A stretch of 64,000 nt of DNA. It comes from Streptomyces caeruleatus (lineage in GTDB: Bacteria; Actinomycetota; Actinomycetes; Streptomycetales; Streptomycetaceae). Made by a program: the position numbers and the translations under genes. The DNA lies in the NCBI RefSeq assembly GCF_001514235.1, contig NZ_KQ948926.1:429861-493860 (forward strand), written 5' to 3'. Of this stretch, positions 1 through 8,548 are shown in pieces (position 1 is the stretch's first letter; each line of letters begins with the position of its first letter). The notes below the pieces were generated by a model. The model saw only the letters and a program-made list of their open reading frames with translations, made no database searches and was not told the DNA's origin.

Positions 1-54
1 GGGGGGGGCGTGGGGGCTTCCTCGCCGTGTGTGGCTGACGGTTGGTGGGGGCTG

Positions 55-84
55 AGCGCGCAGTTCCCCGCGCCCCTGGGGGGT
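55..84. repeat. Dispersed intergenic Streptomyces repeat, copy 1
   Basis: This GC-rich block contains the core GCAGTTCCCCGCGCCCC followed by a G run that can pair with the C run. The same core recurs at 31288-31326, and a related arrangement lies near 9537-9603. All three sit outside genes. From memory such blocks are scattered widely in Streptomyces intergenic DNA, often next to gene ends, and may act as transcript ends. No function is shown here. Positions 1-171 hold no convincing gene. Confidence 0.5.
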
Positions 85-171
85 GAGCGGGCCGTAGGTT
101 TCAGGGGCGCCGGTGTTTTTTGGGGGCTGGGGGTGTAGGTTTCCGCGGCTCTGGGGTCGTGAGGGTGTCCC

Positions 172-978
172 TCAGGCTTGGGCGGACCACACTCGGCGGT
201 CTCTCGCTATCGCGTGGAGGGACTCCACGTCTGCCGGTTTCAGTACGCCGCCCAGGTGGGCCAGGCCTGGTAGGTCGGTGTGCTGGAGGACGCGGATGTC
301 CAGGTGGGGGGCGGTGATGGTGATGTCGGTGGGGGCGAGGAGGGCGAGGGCTGGGTGGACCTCGGCGGTGAGGGCGTGGGAGGCGCGGTCGGCGTTGTGG
401 CGGAGGTGGCGCAGGAGGGGGGTGGGTTCGCGGCGGCCGAGGGAGATCATCGGGTCGGCGACGGTCACCTTCTGCTTACGGGCGTAGAGGGAGTGGACGG
501 CGAACAGGCCGCCGGGGCCGAGCAGCAGATGGTGGATGCGGTCGCCGCCCGGGAGCGGCACGGAGTGCAGCGTGTGCCAGCCCGCGCCGTCCAGACGGTC
601 CAGGGCCTCGCCGACCGTCTGCTCCGCGGTCAGCGCCCGGCGACGCGGGTCGGCGCGCAGCCGGTGGGAGGGGCCCGGGTCCCGGTCGAGGGCGACGAGG
701 AGCGCCTCGCCGGGGCGGTTGGGCGCGAGGTCGTCGTCCGGGTGGAGGGCCAGCCGGGCCAGTTCGGCGGGGGTGGGGACCGGGGGCGGGCCGATGGTCA
801 CCGGGCCGGTCACGAAGGGGCCGAGGGCCTCCAGCACAGCGTCCTCGCGGTCGGCGGAGAGCAGGTTGATCCTGGCTGCCTCCCGGTCGTACCAGGCGAC
901 GTTCCGCCCGTCCTTGAGGCAGACGTAGAGCCGTTCCTGGCCGTGTCGCCAGGTCGGTATGACGCGCAGTCCGCTCAT
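172..978 (-). CDS. NERD (nuclease-related) domain protein
   Basis: The product is 268 residues. The second half contains a stretch like the nuclease-related (NERD) fold, with the motif LLLGPGGLFAVHS at about residues 150-162 followed by a Lys-rich strand (YARKQKV). I see no signal peptide or membrane segment, so it is probably cytoplasmic. NERD proteins are distant relatives of restriction-endonuclease-like nucleases, but substrate and biological role are unknown. The ATG at 978 faces away from the phosphatase gene at 1091. The N-terminal 130 residues match nothing I recognise. Confidence 0.75.
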   Translation of the reverse strand: MSGLRVIPTWRHGQERLYVCLKDGRNVAWYDREAARINLLSADREDAVLEALGPFVTGPVTIGPPPVPTPAELARLALHPDDDLAPNRPGEALLVALDRDPGPSHRLRADPRRRALTAEQTVGEALDRLDGAGWHTLHSVPLPGGDRIHHLLLGPGGLFAVHSLYARKQKVTVADPMISLGRREPTPLLRHLRHNADRASHALTAEVHPALALLAPTDITITAPHLDIRVLQHTDLPGLAHLGGVLKPADVESLHAIARDRRVWSAQA

Positions 979-1090
979 GCACCATCACCCCACTGACCAT
1001 GGGAACAGGCGGGGTGCTGCGGGGGCAAGAACCCGGTTACCTTTGAGAGGAGTTGGGCAGACCGCCCTGGGGGTGGTTGGGGAGGCGCCG

Positions 1091-1597
1091 TTGCGTACCC
1101 GCAGGAAGCAACCCGACGTACCGGCTCCGGACAGCCCGTGGAGCGAGATCGAGCCAGGCCTGTGGATGGGCGGGCACGAGTTCCGGGGGCAGTCGGGGCG
1201 ACTGGAGTTCGCGGTCGTCCGGGACCAGTTCGATCTCGTACAGACGCTGCTGCGCCTGCCCGGGCACGGGCCGGATCCCGGCGTCGAGCACCATGTGTGG
1301 CCGATTCCCGACGGGCCGCTGGACGGGACCCAGCTCGCGGGGGTGATACGGCTGGCGGAGGCGGCGTGCGAGGCGCTGGACGAGGGCCGCAGGGTCCTCG
1401 TCCGCTGTTGTCACGGGTACAACCGCTCGGGGCTCGTCGTCGCCCACGCCCTGACCCGCCGGAGCCGCTCCCCCGAGCAGGCGATCCGGCTGATACGCTC
1501 CCGCCGCTCTCCCTGGGCCCTGCACAACGAGCTGTTCGTCGACTACCTCCGAACCGGCCTGTCGACCGCCCGGCTCCTCGAAGAGCTCGCCGAGTAA
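1091..1597 (+). CDS. Dual-specificity-type protein phosphatase
   Basis: The protein is about 168 residues with the cysteine phosphatase loop VRCCHGYNRSG, which fits the C-x5-R signature: the first Cys is the nucleophile and the Arg binds phosphate. The His that usually precedes the Cys is Arg. The upstream strand SEIEPGLWMGGH is typical of small dual-specificity phosphatases. The reading frame is open back to 959, but that stretch lies over the divergent NERD promoter. I chose the TTG at 1091 because GGAGG (1081-1085) precedes it by 5 nt. A GTG at 1073 is the alternative. Substrate unknown; probably a cytosolic phosphatase. Confidence 0.75.
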   Translation: MRTRRKQPDVPAPDSPWSEIEPGLWMGGHEFRGQSGRLEFAVVRDQFDLVQTLLRLPGHGPDPGVEHHVWPIPDGPLDGTQLAGVIRLAEAACEALDEGRRVLVRCCHGYNRSGLVVAHALTRRSRSPEQAIRLIRSRRSPWALHNELFVDYLRTGLSTARLLEELAE

Positions 1598-1699
1598 CCG
1601 TTTCCCACCGTTTCGCCCGTCCGCCCACCGGGTGCGCAAAAAGGACTTCCGTCCGAATAGTGTGTACGGGCCGACACCGCCCCGAGCCCCAGGAGAACC

Positions 1700-2473
1700 G
1701 TGCCCCGCAGCCGCCCCACGCGCGTCACCGCGCTCGTCGCCCTGCTGCTGGCGGCCGCGACGGCCTGCGGTGACGCCGGGGAGCTCCAGGGCGCGGGCCC
1801 GACCGAGACCGCGGTCAGCCCGGACAAGCTCTGGCCCAGTCTGACGCCGGCGTCCCGTCCCGCGTATGAGATCGGCGAGGTGAACCGGGAGGCCGTGAAG
1901 GGCGTCACCGTCCCCGGCGGGGATCTGCGCGACGTGAACCCGGTGGAGGTCGTCCGCAAGGAGATCGCCAAGAGCCGGGGGGACTACGAGGGCGCCGACG
2001 CGCCGTACCGCGACACCGGCCGGCTGATGGCCGACTGCGCCAAGGGCGCCGGGCACGGGAAGTGCCCGGTGCTGCGGCCGTACTACCGGGATCTGACCGG
2101 CGACGGGCGGCCCGAGCTGACCCTCGGGTTCCGGCTGCTGCCGGGCAAGACGACCGCGGTGCGCGTCTACACCGTGGAGAAGGACCGGCTGGTGCAGGTG
2201 ATGAGCTGGGACGACGCCGTCAGCGCCGTCGAGCTGGCCCGGCGGTCGGTGATCATACGCTCACCGTCCGAGGTGGCCGGCTACGAGTACCGGCTCCAGT
2301 GGACCTGGGACGCGGACCAGAAGGCGATGCTGCTCACGCACGACGAGATGCTGCGCACCGGCCCGCGCAAGAAGAAGACGCCGAGCCCCTCGCCGTCGCA
2401 CCCCGCCTCGCCGTCACGCTCCACCTCACCGTCCGGCTCGCATTCCGCGTCCCCCTCGGCGAGCACCCCATGA
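1700..2473 (+). CDS. Secreted lipoprotein paired with a sensor kinase
   Basis: The protein is 257 residues with a lipoprotein signal peptide: basic N-terminus, hydrophobic core and lipobox LAAATAC, giving lipidation at Cys23. The mature part is a globular domain of unknown fold (YRDLTGDGRPELTLGF is its best-marked stretch), and the end is a Ser/Pro-rich tail. The start is a GTG with AGGAGA nine bases before it. Its stop overlaps the kinase ATG (ATGA at 2470-2473), so the two are probably co-translated. The arrangement recalls CseA, a lipoprotein that modulates the kinase CseC, but this is an analogy from gene order and not shown by sequence identity. Confidence 0.75.
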   Translation: MPRSRPTRVTALVALLLAAATACGDAGELQGAGPTETAVSPDKLWPSLTPASRPAYEIGEVNREAVKGVTVPGGDLRDVNPVEVVRKEIAKSRGDYEGADAPYRDTGRLMADCAKGAGHGKCPVLRPYYRDLTGDGRPELTLGFRLLPGKTTAVRVYTVEKDRLVQVMSWDDAVSAVELARRSVIIRSPSEVAGYEYRLQWTWDADQKAMLLTHDEMLRTGPRKKKTPSPSPSHPASPSRSTSPSGSHSASPSASTP

Positions 2474-3705
2474 GGCTCGGGCTCCCCCAGTGGGCCGGCA
2501 CGCTCGCCGCGAAGGCCGCCGTCTTCATCACGGTGATGTGCTGCGCGCTCGCCGCGCTGCTCGGCATCCTGGTGCACGTCTCGGTGACGAACCAGACCGT
2601 CGGCCAGGCCCGCGAGCTCGCGCTGTCCCGGCTGGAGGACGCGACCGCGGCGTTCGAGGCCGGCGACACCCTCCGGCACGGTGTCTCCGTCGACCCGCCC
2701 GAGCTGCCGGACTCCCTGCGCGAACTGGCCGTCGCCGGGGAGCGCGGCACGATGGTCGCCGACTCCCGGGGGCGGCCCACGATGTGGGCGGCGGGCCCCG
2801 CCGACGGTGCGCACGCCCTCGCGGTCGAGGTCGACTACTCGCAGCAGGCCCGCACCATCGAGGGTCTCGACCGGGCGATCCTGTGGTCGTCGGGGCTGGC
2901 GATCGGGGCGACGCTGCTGGTGGGCGCGTTCGCGGTGACGCGGGTGACGCGCCGGTTGCATGCCACGGCCCAGGTGGCCCGGCGGATCAGCGGGGGCGCC
3001 CTGGACGCGCGCGTCGACGATCCCCGTACGAAGGACCCGACCCGGCCGCAGGACGAGGTGGCCGCCGTGGCCGCCGCCCTCGACTCCATGGCGTCGTCGC
3101 TGCAGAGCAAGCTGCTGGCCGAGCAGCGGTTCACCGCGGACGTCGCGCACGAGCTGCGTACGCCGCTGACCGGGCTGCACGCGGCGGCGGAGTTGCTGCC
3201 GCCGGGGCGGCCGACGGAGCTGGTGCGGGACCGGGTGGCCGCGTTGCGGACGCTGACCGAGGACCTGCTGGAGATCTCGCGGCTGGACACCGGGCGTGAG
3301 CGGTCGGAGCTGGACACCGAGCCGCTCGCCGCGCTGGCGGAGCGGGTTGTCCGGGCGTCCGGGACCGAGACCGAGGTCGTTGTCGTGCGGGACCTTGTGG
3401 TGGAGACCGATCGGCGCCGGCTGGAGCGGGTGCTGGGGAACCTGGTGGCCAACGCGCACAAGCACGGGCGGGGGCCGGTGTCCCTGACGGTGGACGGGTC
3501 GGTGGTCACCGTTCGGGATCACGGGGACGGCTATCCGCAGTATCTCGTCGCGCATGGGCCGCAGCGGTTCCGTACGGAGGGTGGGGCCAAGGGGCATGGG
3601 CTGGGGCTGACCATCGCGTTGGGGCAGGCGGAGGTGCTGGGGGCGCGGCTGTCGTTTGCCAATGCGGTGGATGGGGGTGCTGTCGCGACTCTGGTGTTGC
3701 GGTGA
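2470..3705 (+). CDS. HAMP-containing sensor histidine kinase, no adjacent response regulator
   Basis: The protein is 411 residues. A membrane helix at about 12-35 and another near 137-160 flank an extracytoplasmic sensor loop of about 100 residues, followed by a HAMP linker. The HisKA helix has VAHELRTPLTG, with the phospho-acceptor His near residue 227. The ATPase domain shows the N box (NLVANAHKHG) and the G box (GHGLGLTIA); the G1 box is DHGDGYP. The ATG at 2470 is chosen because it overlaps the lipoprotein stop; the frame is open further upstream, but only as a shadow. No response regulator gene lies on either side, so its partner must be encoded elsewhere. Confidence 0.85.
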   Translation: MRLGLPQWAGTLAAKAAVFITVMCCALAALLGILVHVSVTNQTVGQARELALSRLEDATAAFEAGDTLRHGVSVDPPELPDSLRELAVAGERGTMVADSRGRPTMWAAGPADGAHALAVEVDYSQQARTIEGLDRAILWSSGLAIGATLLVGAFAVTRVTRRLHATAQVARRISGGALDARVDDPRTKDPTRPQDEVAAVAAALDSMASSLQSKLLAEQRFTADVAHELRTPLTGLHAAAELLPPGRPTELVRDRVAALRTLTEDLLEISRLDTGRERSELDTEPLAALAERVVRASGTETEVVVVRDLVVETDRRRLERVLGNLVANAHKHGRGPVSLTVDGSVVTVRDHGDGYPQYLVAHGPQRFRTEGGAKGHGLGLTIALGQAEVLGARLSFANAVDGGAVATLVLR

Positions 3706-3833
3706 GCGGGGGAAGCGGAAAAGGGCCCGGGCCCACAGGTCGTTTGCCGTCTGCCCGCATCCGAGGTACTCCTAGCCACGCTGGTGCTGAGCCATAAGGC
3801 ACACAAGACGGACTAATTGTGTAAGTTCCGGAC

Positions 3834-5216
3834 ATGACCAAGGCCGGAACCACCCTGGTGGCAGCGGACACGCCCGCTCCCGCCGTACGTCTCCCCCGGC
3901 GCCGTGGCATCGAACTGGCCCTCATCGTCGTGGCCGTCCTGCTCTCCGTGTACGGCTACTGCGCGGTCGGTATCGCCCAGCACGGCACCGTCCCGCCCGG
4001 CGCCGCCGGCTACGGCGCCGGGCTCGGCGTACTCGCGTTGGTCGCGCATCTGGCGGTGCGTCTGCGCGCCCCCTGTGCCGACCCGTTGCTGCTGCCGATC
4101 GGCGTGCTGCTCAACGGCCTCGGTCTGGTCCTGATCTACCGGCTCGACCTGGAGACACCGGACGACCTGGCGGCCCCCGCCCAACTCGTGTGGTCCACCC
4201 TGGGCGTGGCGCTGTTCATCGTGGTCGTCCTCCTGCTGCGCGACCACCGGGTCCTCCAGCGCTACTCCTACGTCTGCGTCGTCGCCGCCCTCGTGCTCCT
4301 CACCCTGCCGATCTTCTTCCCCTCCGTGAACGGCGCCCGCATCTGGATCCGGATCGCCGGATTCTCCATCCAGCCCGGCGAGTTCGCGAAGGTGCTGCTG
4401 GCGGTGTTCTTCGCGGCGTATCTGGCCGCCAACCGCAGCGCGCTGGCGTACACGGGCCGGCGGGTCCTCGGGATCGACCGGCTGCAACTGCCCACCGGGC
4501 GTGTCCTCGGCCCGATCGTCGCCATCTGGCTGCTGAGCGTGGGCGTCCTGATCCTCGAACGCGACCTCGGCACCTCGCTGCTGTTCTTCGGCCTGTTCGT
4601 GGTCCTTCTCTACGTCGCCACCGGCCGCACCGGCTGGATCGCGCTCGGTCTGCTGCTCGCGGCGCTGGGCGCGGTGGCCGTCGGGCAGTTGGAGCCGCAT
4701 GTGCACGGCAGGGTCGAGGACTGGCGGCATCCGTTCGCGTCGATCGAGGCGGGCGAGGGCCCGAACCAGCTGTCGCAGTCGCTGTTCGCGTTCGCGGCGG
4801 GCGGCATGCTCGGCACGGGGCTGGGCCGCGGTCACTCGATCCTGATCGGCTTCGCGGCCAAGTCGGACTTCATCCTCGCGACGGCCGGGGAGGAGCTGGG
4901 CCTGGCGGGCCTGTCCGCGATCTTCATCCTGTACGGCCTGCTGGTGGAGCGCGGCTACCGCGCCGGGCTCGCCCTGCGCGACCCCTTCGGCCGGCTGCTC
5001 GCGGTGGGGCTGGCCTCGATCGTGGCGCTCCAGGTGTTCGTCATCGCGGGCGGGGTGACGGGCCTGATCCCGCTGACCGGTATGGCGATGCCGTTCCTGG
5101 CGCAGGGCGGCTCGTCGGTGGTGACCAACTGGGCGATCGTGGCGCTGCTGATCCGGGTGAGCGACAGGGCGCGCAGCCGGCTCGGCGTGCCCAAGGGCGA
5201 GGAGGCGGCCCGATGA
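3834..5216 (+). CDS. FtsW/RodA/SpoVE (SEDS) family peptidoglycan polymerase
   Basis: The protein is 460 residues, almost entirely membrane helices (10 or more), with SEDS-type loops: NGARIWIRIAGFSIQPGEFAK after the fourth or fifth helix, and GLIPLTGMAMPFLAQGGSS near the C-terminus. SEDS proteins polymerise lipid II into glycan strands together with a class B penicillin-binding protein. Such a protein is encoded by the next gene, which overlaps by 4 nt (ATGA), so the pair probably works as one complex. It could serve division, elongation or sporulation; the sequence alone does not decide. The start ATG has only a weak ribosome site. Confidence 0.92.
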   Translation: MTKAGTTLVAADTPAPAVRLPRRRGIELALIVVAVLLSVYGYCAVGIAQHGTVPPGAAGYGAGLGVLALVAHLAVRLRAPCADPLLLPIGVLLNGLGLVLIYRLDLETPDDLAAPAQLVWSTLGVALFIVVVLLLRDHRVLQRYSYVCVVAALVLLTLPIFFPSVNGARIWIRIAGFSIQPGEFAKVLLAVFFAAYLAANRSALAYTGRRVLGIDRLQLPTGRVLGPIVAIWLLSVGVLILERDLGTSLLFFGLFVVLLYVATGRTGWIALGLLLAALGAVAVGQLEPHVHGRVEDWRHPFASIEAGEGPNQLSQSLFAFAAGGMLGTGLGRGHSILIGFAAKSDFILATAGEELGLAGLSAIFILYGLLVERGYRAGLALRDPFGRLLAVGLASIVALQVFVIAGGVTGLIPLTGMAMPFLAQGGSSVVTNWAIVALLIRVSDRARSRLGVPKGEEAAR

Positions 5217-6688
5217 CCCGGCACATCCGCCACGCCGCCTTCTTCTGCGCCGTACTGCTGGTCGCACTGCTGGTGAACGCCGCCCGCATCCAGGTCTTCG
5301 AGGCCCCGTCCTACGACGACAACATCGCCAACCGCCGCACCACGATCTCCCGCTTCGGCCAACCGCGCGGCGACATCCTGGTCGACGGGGCCCCGGTCAC
5401 CGGATCCCGCGACACCCGGGAGCCGCTGCGCTACGAACGGACGTACACGAACGGCCCGATGTACGCCCCGGTCACCGGCTTCGCCTCCCAGGTGTACGGC
5501 ACGACCCTGCTGGAGCACACGGAGGACGGCGTCCTGTCGGGCACGGACCCGCTGCTCTCGCCCTTCCCGCTCTGGAACGGCTCCGCCCGCGACCGGTATC
5601 CCAGCGGCGACGTCGTCACCACTCTCCGCGGGGCCGCGCAGCGGGCGGCGTACGAGGGGCTGGCGGGCCGCAAGGGGGCGGTGGCGGCCGTGGAGCCGGC
5701 GACGGGCCGCGTCCTGGCGCTGGTGTCGGCCCCGTCGTACGACCCGTCCGTGCTGTCCGGGAACCGTTCGGCGGTGGCCCGGTCCTGGGCGACGCTGAAC
5801 CGCGACCCGGACAAGCCGATGCTGAACCGGGCGGTGCGCAAGACGTATCCGCCGGGTTCGACCTTCAAGGTGCTGACGGCGGCCGCCGCCCTGGACTCGG
5901 GAGTGATCGAGGACCTCGACAAGCCGACCGACTCCCCCGACCCCTACACCCTTCCCGGCACCAGGACCTCCCTCACGAACGAGTCCAAGGGCTGCAAGGA
6001 CGTCCCGCTGCGCAAGGCGTTCGAGTTCTCGTGCAACACGGTGTTCGCGAAGCTCGGGGTCAAGGTGGGTGTGGACCGGATGGCGAGGACCGCGGAGGCC
6101 TTCGGCTTCAACGACGCGGACCTGAAGATCCCCTACTCGGTCGCCGAGAGCACCTTCGACACGAAGGTGGACAAGGCGCAGCTCGCCCTGTCGTCGATCG
6201 GCCAGTACAACACCCGTGCCACCCCGCTCCAGATGGCGATGGTCGCGGCGGCCGTGGCCAACGGCGGTCAGGTGCGCTCGCCGTATCTGGTGGAGCGCAC
6301 GACCCGGGCGGGCGGTTCCACGGTGTCGACGGGCGGGTCGCGCCCGGCACGGCAGGCCATGCGGCCCTCTACGGCCGTCCTCCTCAAGGAACTCATGGTG
6401 GACGTGGTGCGCGAGGGCACCGGCTCGAACGCCTGGATCCCGGGTGCGACGGTCGGCGGCAAGACCGGCACGGCCCAGCACGGCCTCGGCAACTCCGGGA
6501 CCCCGTACGCCTGGTTCGTCTCCTGGGCGAAGGGCGACACGGACCTGGAACCCAAGGTCGCCGTCGCCGTCGTGGTGGAGGACGCGGACGCCGACCGGGG
6601 TGAGATCAGCGGTGGCGGGGACGCGGCGCCGATCGCGCGGGCGGTGATGGAGGCGGTGCTGAACTCGCCGTCGCAGGACGCCCGTTGA
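5213..6688 (+). CDS. Class B penicillin-binding protein (transpeptidase)
   Basis: The protein is 491 residues with one N-terminal membrane anchor (about residues 7-25) and an extracellular transpeptidase domain. The three active-site motifs are intact: S216-T-F-K219 (nucleophile Ser), S273-C-N275 and K417-T-G419. The N-terminal region is short for a class B enzyme, resembling the PbpA-like actinobacterial group. It cross-links peptidoglycan and is expected to partner with the overlapping SEDS polymerase. The ATG at 5213 lies within the SEDS stop (ATGA), which fixes the start and indicates translational coupling. Confidence 0.93.
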   Translation: MTRHIRHAAFFCAVLLVALLVNAARIQVFEAPSYDDNIANRRTTISRFGQPRGDILVDGAPVTGSRDTREPLRYERTYTNGPMYAPVTGFASQVYGTTLLEHTEDGVLSGTDPLLSPFPLWNGSARDRYPSGDVVTTLRGAAQRAAYEGLAGRKGAVAAVEPATGRVLALVSAPSYDPSVLSGNRSAVARSWATLNRDPDKPMLNRAVRKTYPPGSTFKVLTAAAALDSGVIEDLDKPTDSPDPYTLPGTRTSLTNESKGCKDVPLRKAFEFSCNTVFAKLGVKVGVDRMARTAEAFGFNDADLKIPYSVAESTFDTKVDKAQLALSSIGQYNTRATPLQMAMVAAAVANGGQVRSPYLVERTTRAGGSTVSTGGSRPARQAMRPSTAVLLKELMVDVVREGTGSNAWIPGATVGGKTGTAQHGLGNSGTPYAWFVSWAKGDTDLEPKVAVAVVVEDADADRGEISGGGDAAPIARAVMEAVLNSPSQDAR

Positions 6689-6761
6689 CGACACAGCCCG
6701 GGCGCCCACGTACTGAGACACCCCCTGGACCTGCTGTCCGCCCCGACCTACCGTTCGGTAC

Positions 6762-7280
6762 ATGACGACATCTGCCGCTCCGGAAGCCGCCTACGAACTC
6801 GCCCAGGTCAACATCGCCCGCCTCAAGGCCCCGTTGGACTCCCCGCAGTTGAAGGACTTCGTCGACAACCTCGAACCCGTGAACGCCGACGCCGACGCCG
6901 CCGACGGCTTCGTGTGGCGGCTGAAGGGGAACTCCGGCGACGCGACCGATGTGAGCGTCTTCGGCGACGAGTGGCTGATCATCAATCTGACGATGTGGCG
7001 CGACACGAACGCGCTGACCGCGTACATGTACCAGGGCCGTCACCGCGAGATGCTGGCCCGTCGCCGGGAGTGGTTCGAGCGGGTGCAGGAGGCGATGACG
7101 GCCCTGTGGTGGGTGCCCGCTGGCCACCGCCCGACGGTCGCCGAGGCGGAGTCCCGCCTCCTCCACCTCCGCACGAACGGCCCGACGCCGTACGCCTTCA
7201 CGCTGCGTACGTCGTTCCCGCCGCAGGGAGCGGAGCCGGTGCTCGGCGAAGTGCCGGACGGCCTGGGCTGCTCGGCCTAG
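6762..7280 (+). CDS. DUF3291 domain protein
   Basis: The protein is 172 residues and matches the DUF3291 family along its length: the opening YELAQVNIARLKAPLD, a central WRLKG, and SVFGDEWLIINLTMWRD typical of a dimeric alpha/beta-barrel (monooxygenase-like) fold. No enzymatic activity is established for the family. It lies 73 nt after the penicillin-binding protein and converges on the ferritin-like gene with only 17 nt between their ends. It is probably a cytoplasmic single-gene unit or the tail of the wall operon. Confidence 0.8.
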   Translation: MTTSAAPEAAYELAQVNIARLKAPLDSPQLKDFVDNLEPVNADADAADGFVWRLKGNSGDATDVSVFGDEWLIINLTMWRDTNALTAYMYQGRHREMLARRREWFERVQEAMTALWWVPAGHRPTVAEAESRLLHLRTNGPTPYAFTLRTSFPPQGAEPVLGEVPDGLGCSA

Positions 7281-7297
7281 GGCCCGTCAGAACACCC

Positions 7298-8422
7298 CTA
7301 GACCTCGCCCGCCCCCTCCTCGCTCGCCCCCTCCTCGATCGCCTGCCCGACCTCGGCGACCCGCTCCCGCTCCTCGGCGGCGAACCGCTCGGCGTCCAGC
7401 TTCTCGGCGATCTCCTCGTCCTGTGCCATCAGCAGGTCCAGATTCGAGTTCCCCATCTCGAAGACGCCCATGTCCACATAGGCCTGCTGAAGGCGCGGGC
7501 CCCACAGCCCGATGTCCTTCACACAGGGAACGATCCGGGAGAAGAGCAACCGCCGGAACAGCTGCAGGAACTCCGACCGCTCACTGATCTGCTCGGCCTC
7601 CGTCTTCGCGATGCCGAAGTTCTCCAGAACCTCGACACCCCGCAGCCGGTCCCGCATCAGATAGCAGCCCTCGATGACGAACTCCTCGCGTTCACGGAGC
7701 TCGGCATCGGTCAACTGCTTGTAGTAGTCCCTGAGCGCCATCCGGCCGAAGGCCACGTGCCGGGCCTCGTCCTGCATCACATACGCCAGGATCTGCTTGG
7801 GCAGCGGCTTGGTGGTGGTGTCCCGGATCATCCCGAAGGCGGCCAGCGCGAGCCCTTCGATCAGCACCTGCATACCGAGATACGGCATGTCCCAGCGGCT
7901 GTCGCGCAGGGTGTCGCCCAGCAGGGCCTGGAGATTGTCGTTGATCGGATAGAGCATCCCGATCTTCTCGTGCAGAAAGCGCCCGTAGATCTCGGCGTGC
8001 CGCGCCTCGTCCATCGTCTGGGTCGCCGAATAGAACTTCGCGTCCATGTCGGGCACCGACTCGACGATCCGCGCCGCACAGATCATCGCGCCCTGCTCAC
8101 CGTGGAGGAACTGGCTGAACTGCCAGGAGGCGTAGTGCTTGCGCAGCTCGCCGCGCTCCCGCTCGCTCATCTTCGCCCAGTACGACGTCCCGTACAGGGC
8201 CATCGCCTCCTCGGGCGTACCGAGCGCGTCGCACGGATCGACCTCCAGGTCCCAGTCGATCCTGAGCTGCCCGTCCCACTGCTTGTCCTTGCCCTTCTGG
8301 TACAGGGCCAGAAGCCGCTCACGCCCGTCGTCGTACTCCCAGCCGAAACGGGCGGCACCGGCCGCGGGCACCTGCCAGAGCGGCTCTCCGGGGTCGTTGG
8401 CGTACAGGTCATAGGTCGGCAT
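7298..8422 (-). CDS. Ferritin-like/R2-like diiron protein
   Basis: The protein is 374 residues. Two E/D-E-A-R-H motifs (DEARHAEIYGR and DEARHVAFGR) separated by about 90 residues, with upstream Glu residues (HGEQGAM, VESVPD), give the ligand set of a diiron four-helix bundle, as in ferritin-like and ribonucleotide-reductase-R2-like oxidases. The substrate is unknown. The C-terminal 40 residues are very acidic. I place the start at the ATG at 8422, since the open frame further upstream runs over the divergent promoter and into the neighbouring gene. It is transcribed away from another diiron gene (8549-9487), with a shared 126-bp control region. Confidence 0.85.
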   Translation of the reverse strand: MPTYDLYANDPGEPLWQVPAAGAARFGWEYDDGRERLLALYQKGKDKQWDGQLRIDWDLEVDPCDALGTPEEAMALYGTSYWAKMSERERGELRKHYASWQFSQFLHGEQGAMICAARIVESVPDMDAKFYSATQTMDEARHAEIYGRFLHEKIGMLYPINDNLQALLGDTLRDSRWDMPYLGMQVLIEGLALAAFGMIRDTTTKPLPKQILAYVMQDEARHVAFGRMALRDYYKQLTDAELREREEFVIEGCYLMRDRLRGVEVLENFGIAKTEAEQISERSEFLQLFRRLLFSRIVPCVKDIGLWGPRLQQAYVDMGVFEMGNSNLDLLMAQDEEIAEKLDAERFAAEERERVAEVGQAIEEGASEEGAGEV

Positions 8423-8476
8423 GCCCCGCAGGCTCACACGCGATAGACGAGGCGTCAACAAGTCGCGCGCAAGGGA

Positions 8477-8510
8477 TTGACGGTCTTGCTGACAAGCAGT
8501 CTCATAAGAC
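8477..8510 (+). promoter_or_regulatory. Divergent promoter/operator between two diiron genes
   Basis: TTGACG at 8477-8482 is a good -35 box for the plus-strand gene, with a weak -10 near 8500-8508. The segment 8483-8510 begins GTCTT and ends AAGAC, an inverted repeat, and contains an inner pair GTCT/AGAC at 8499-8502 and 8507-8510. A TetR-type regulator gene lies two genes along. It is reasonable that this regulator binds here, but that is an inference. Confidence 0.4.
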
Positions 8511-8548
8511 GCGGACGGCATACCCCCGGTAACAGAGGTGAGCGACCG

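Noticed and set aside
3813..5267. 484-codon minus-strand frame over the SEDS gene
   Set aside because: Gln/Arg/His-rich composition typical of an antisense shadow; the plus-strand SEDS product is unmistakable.
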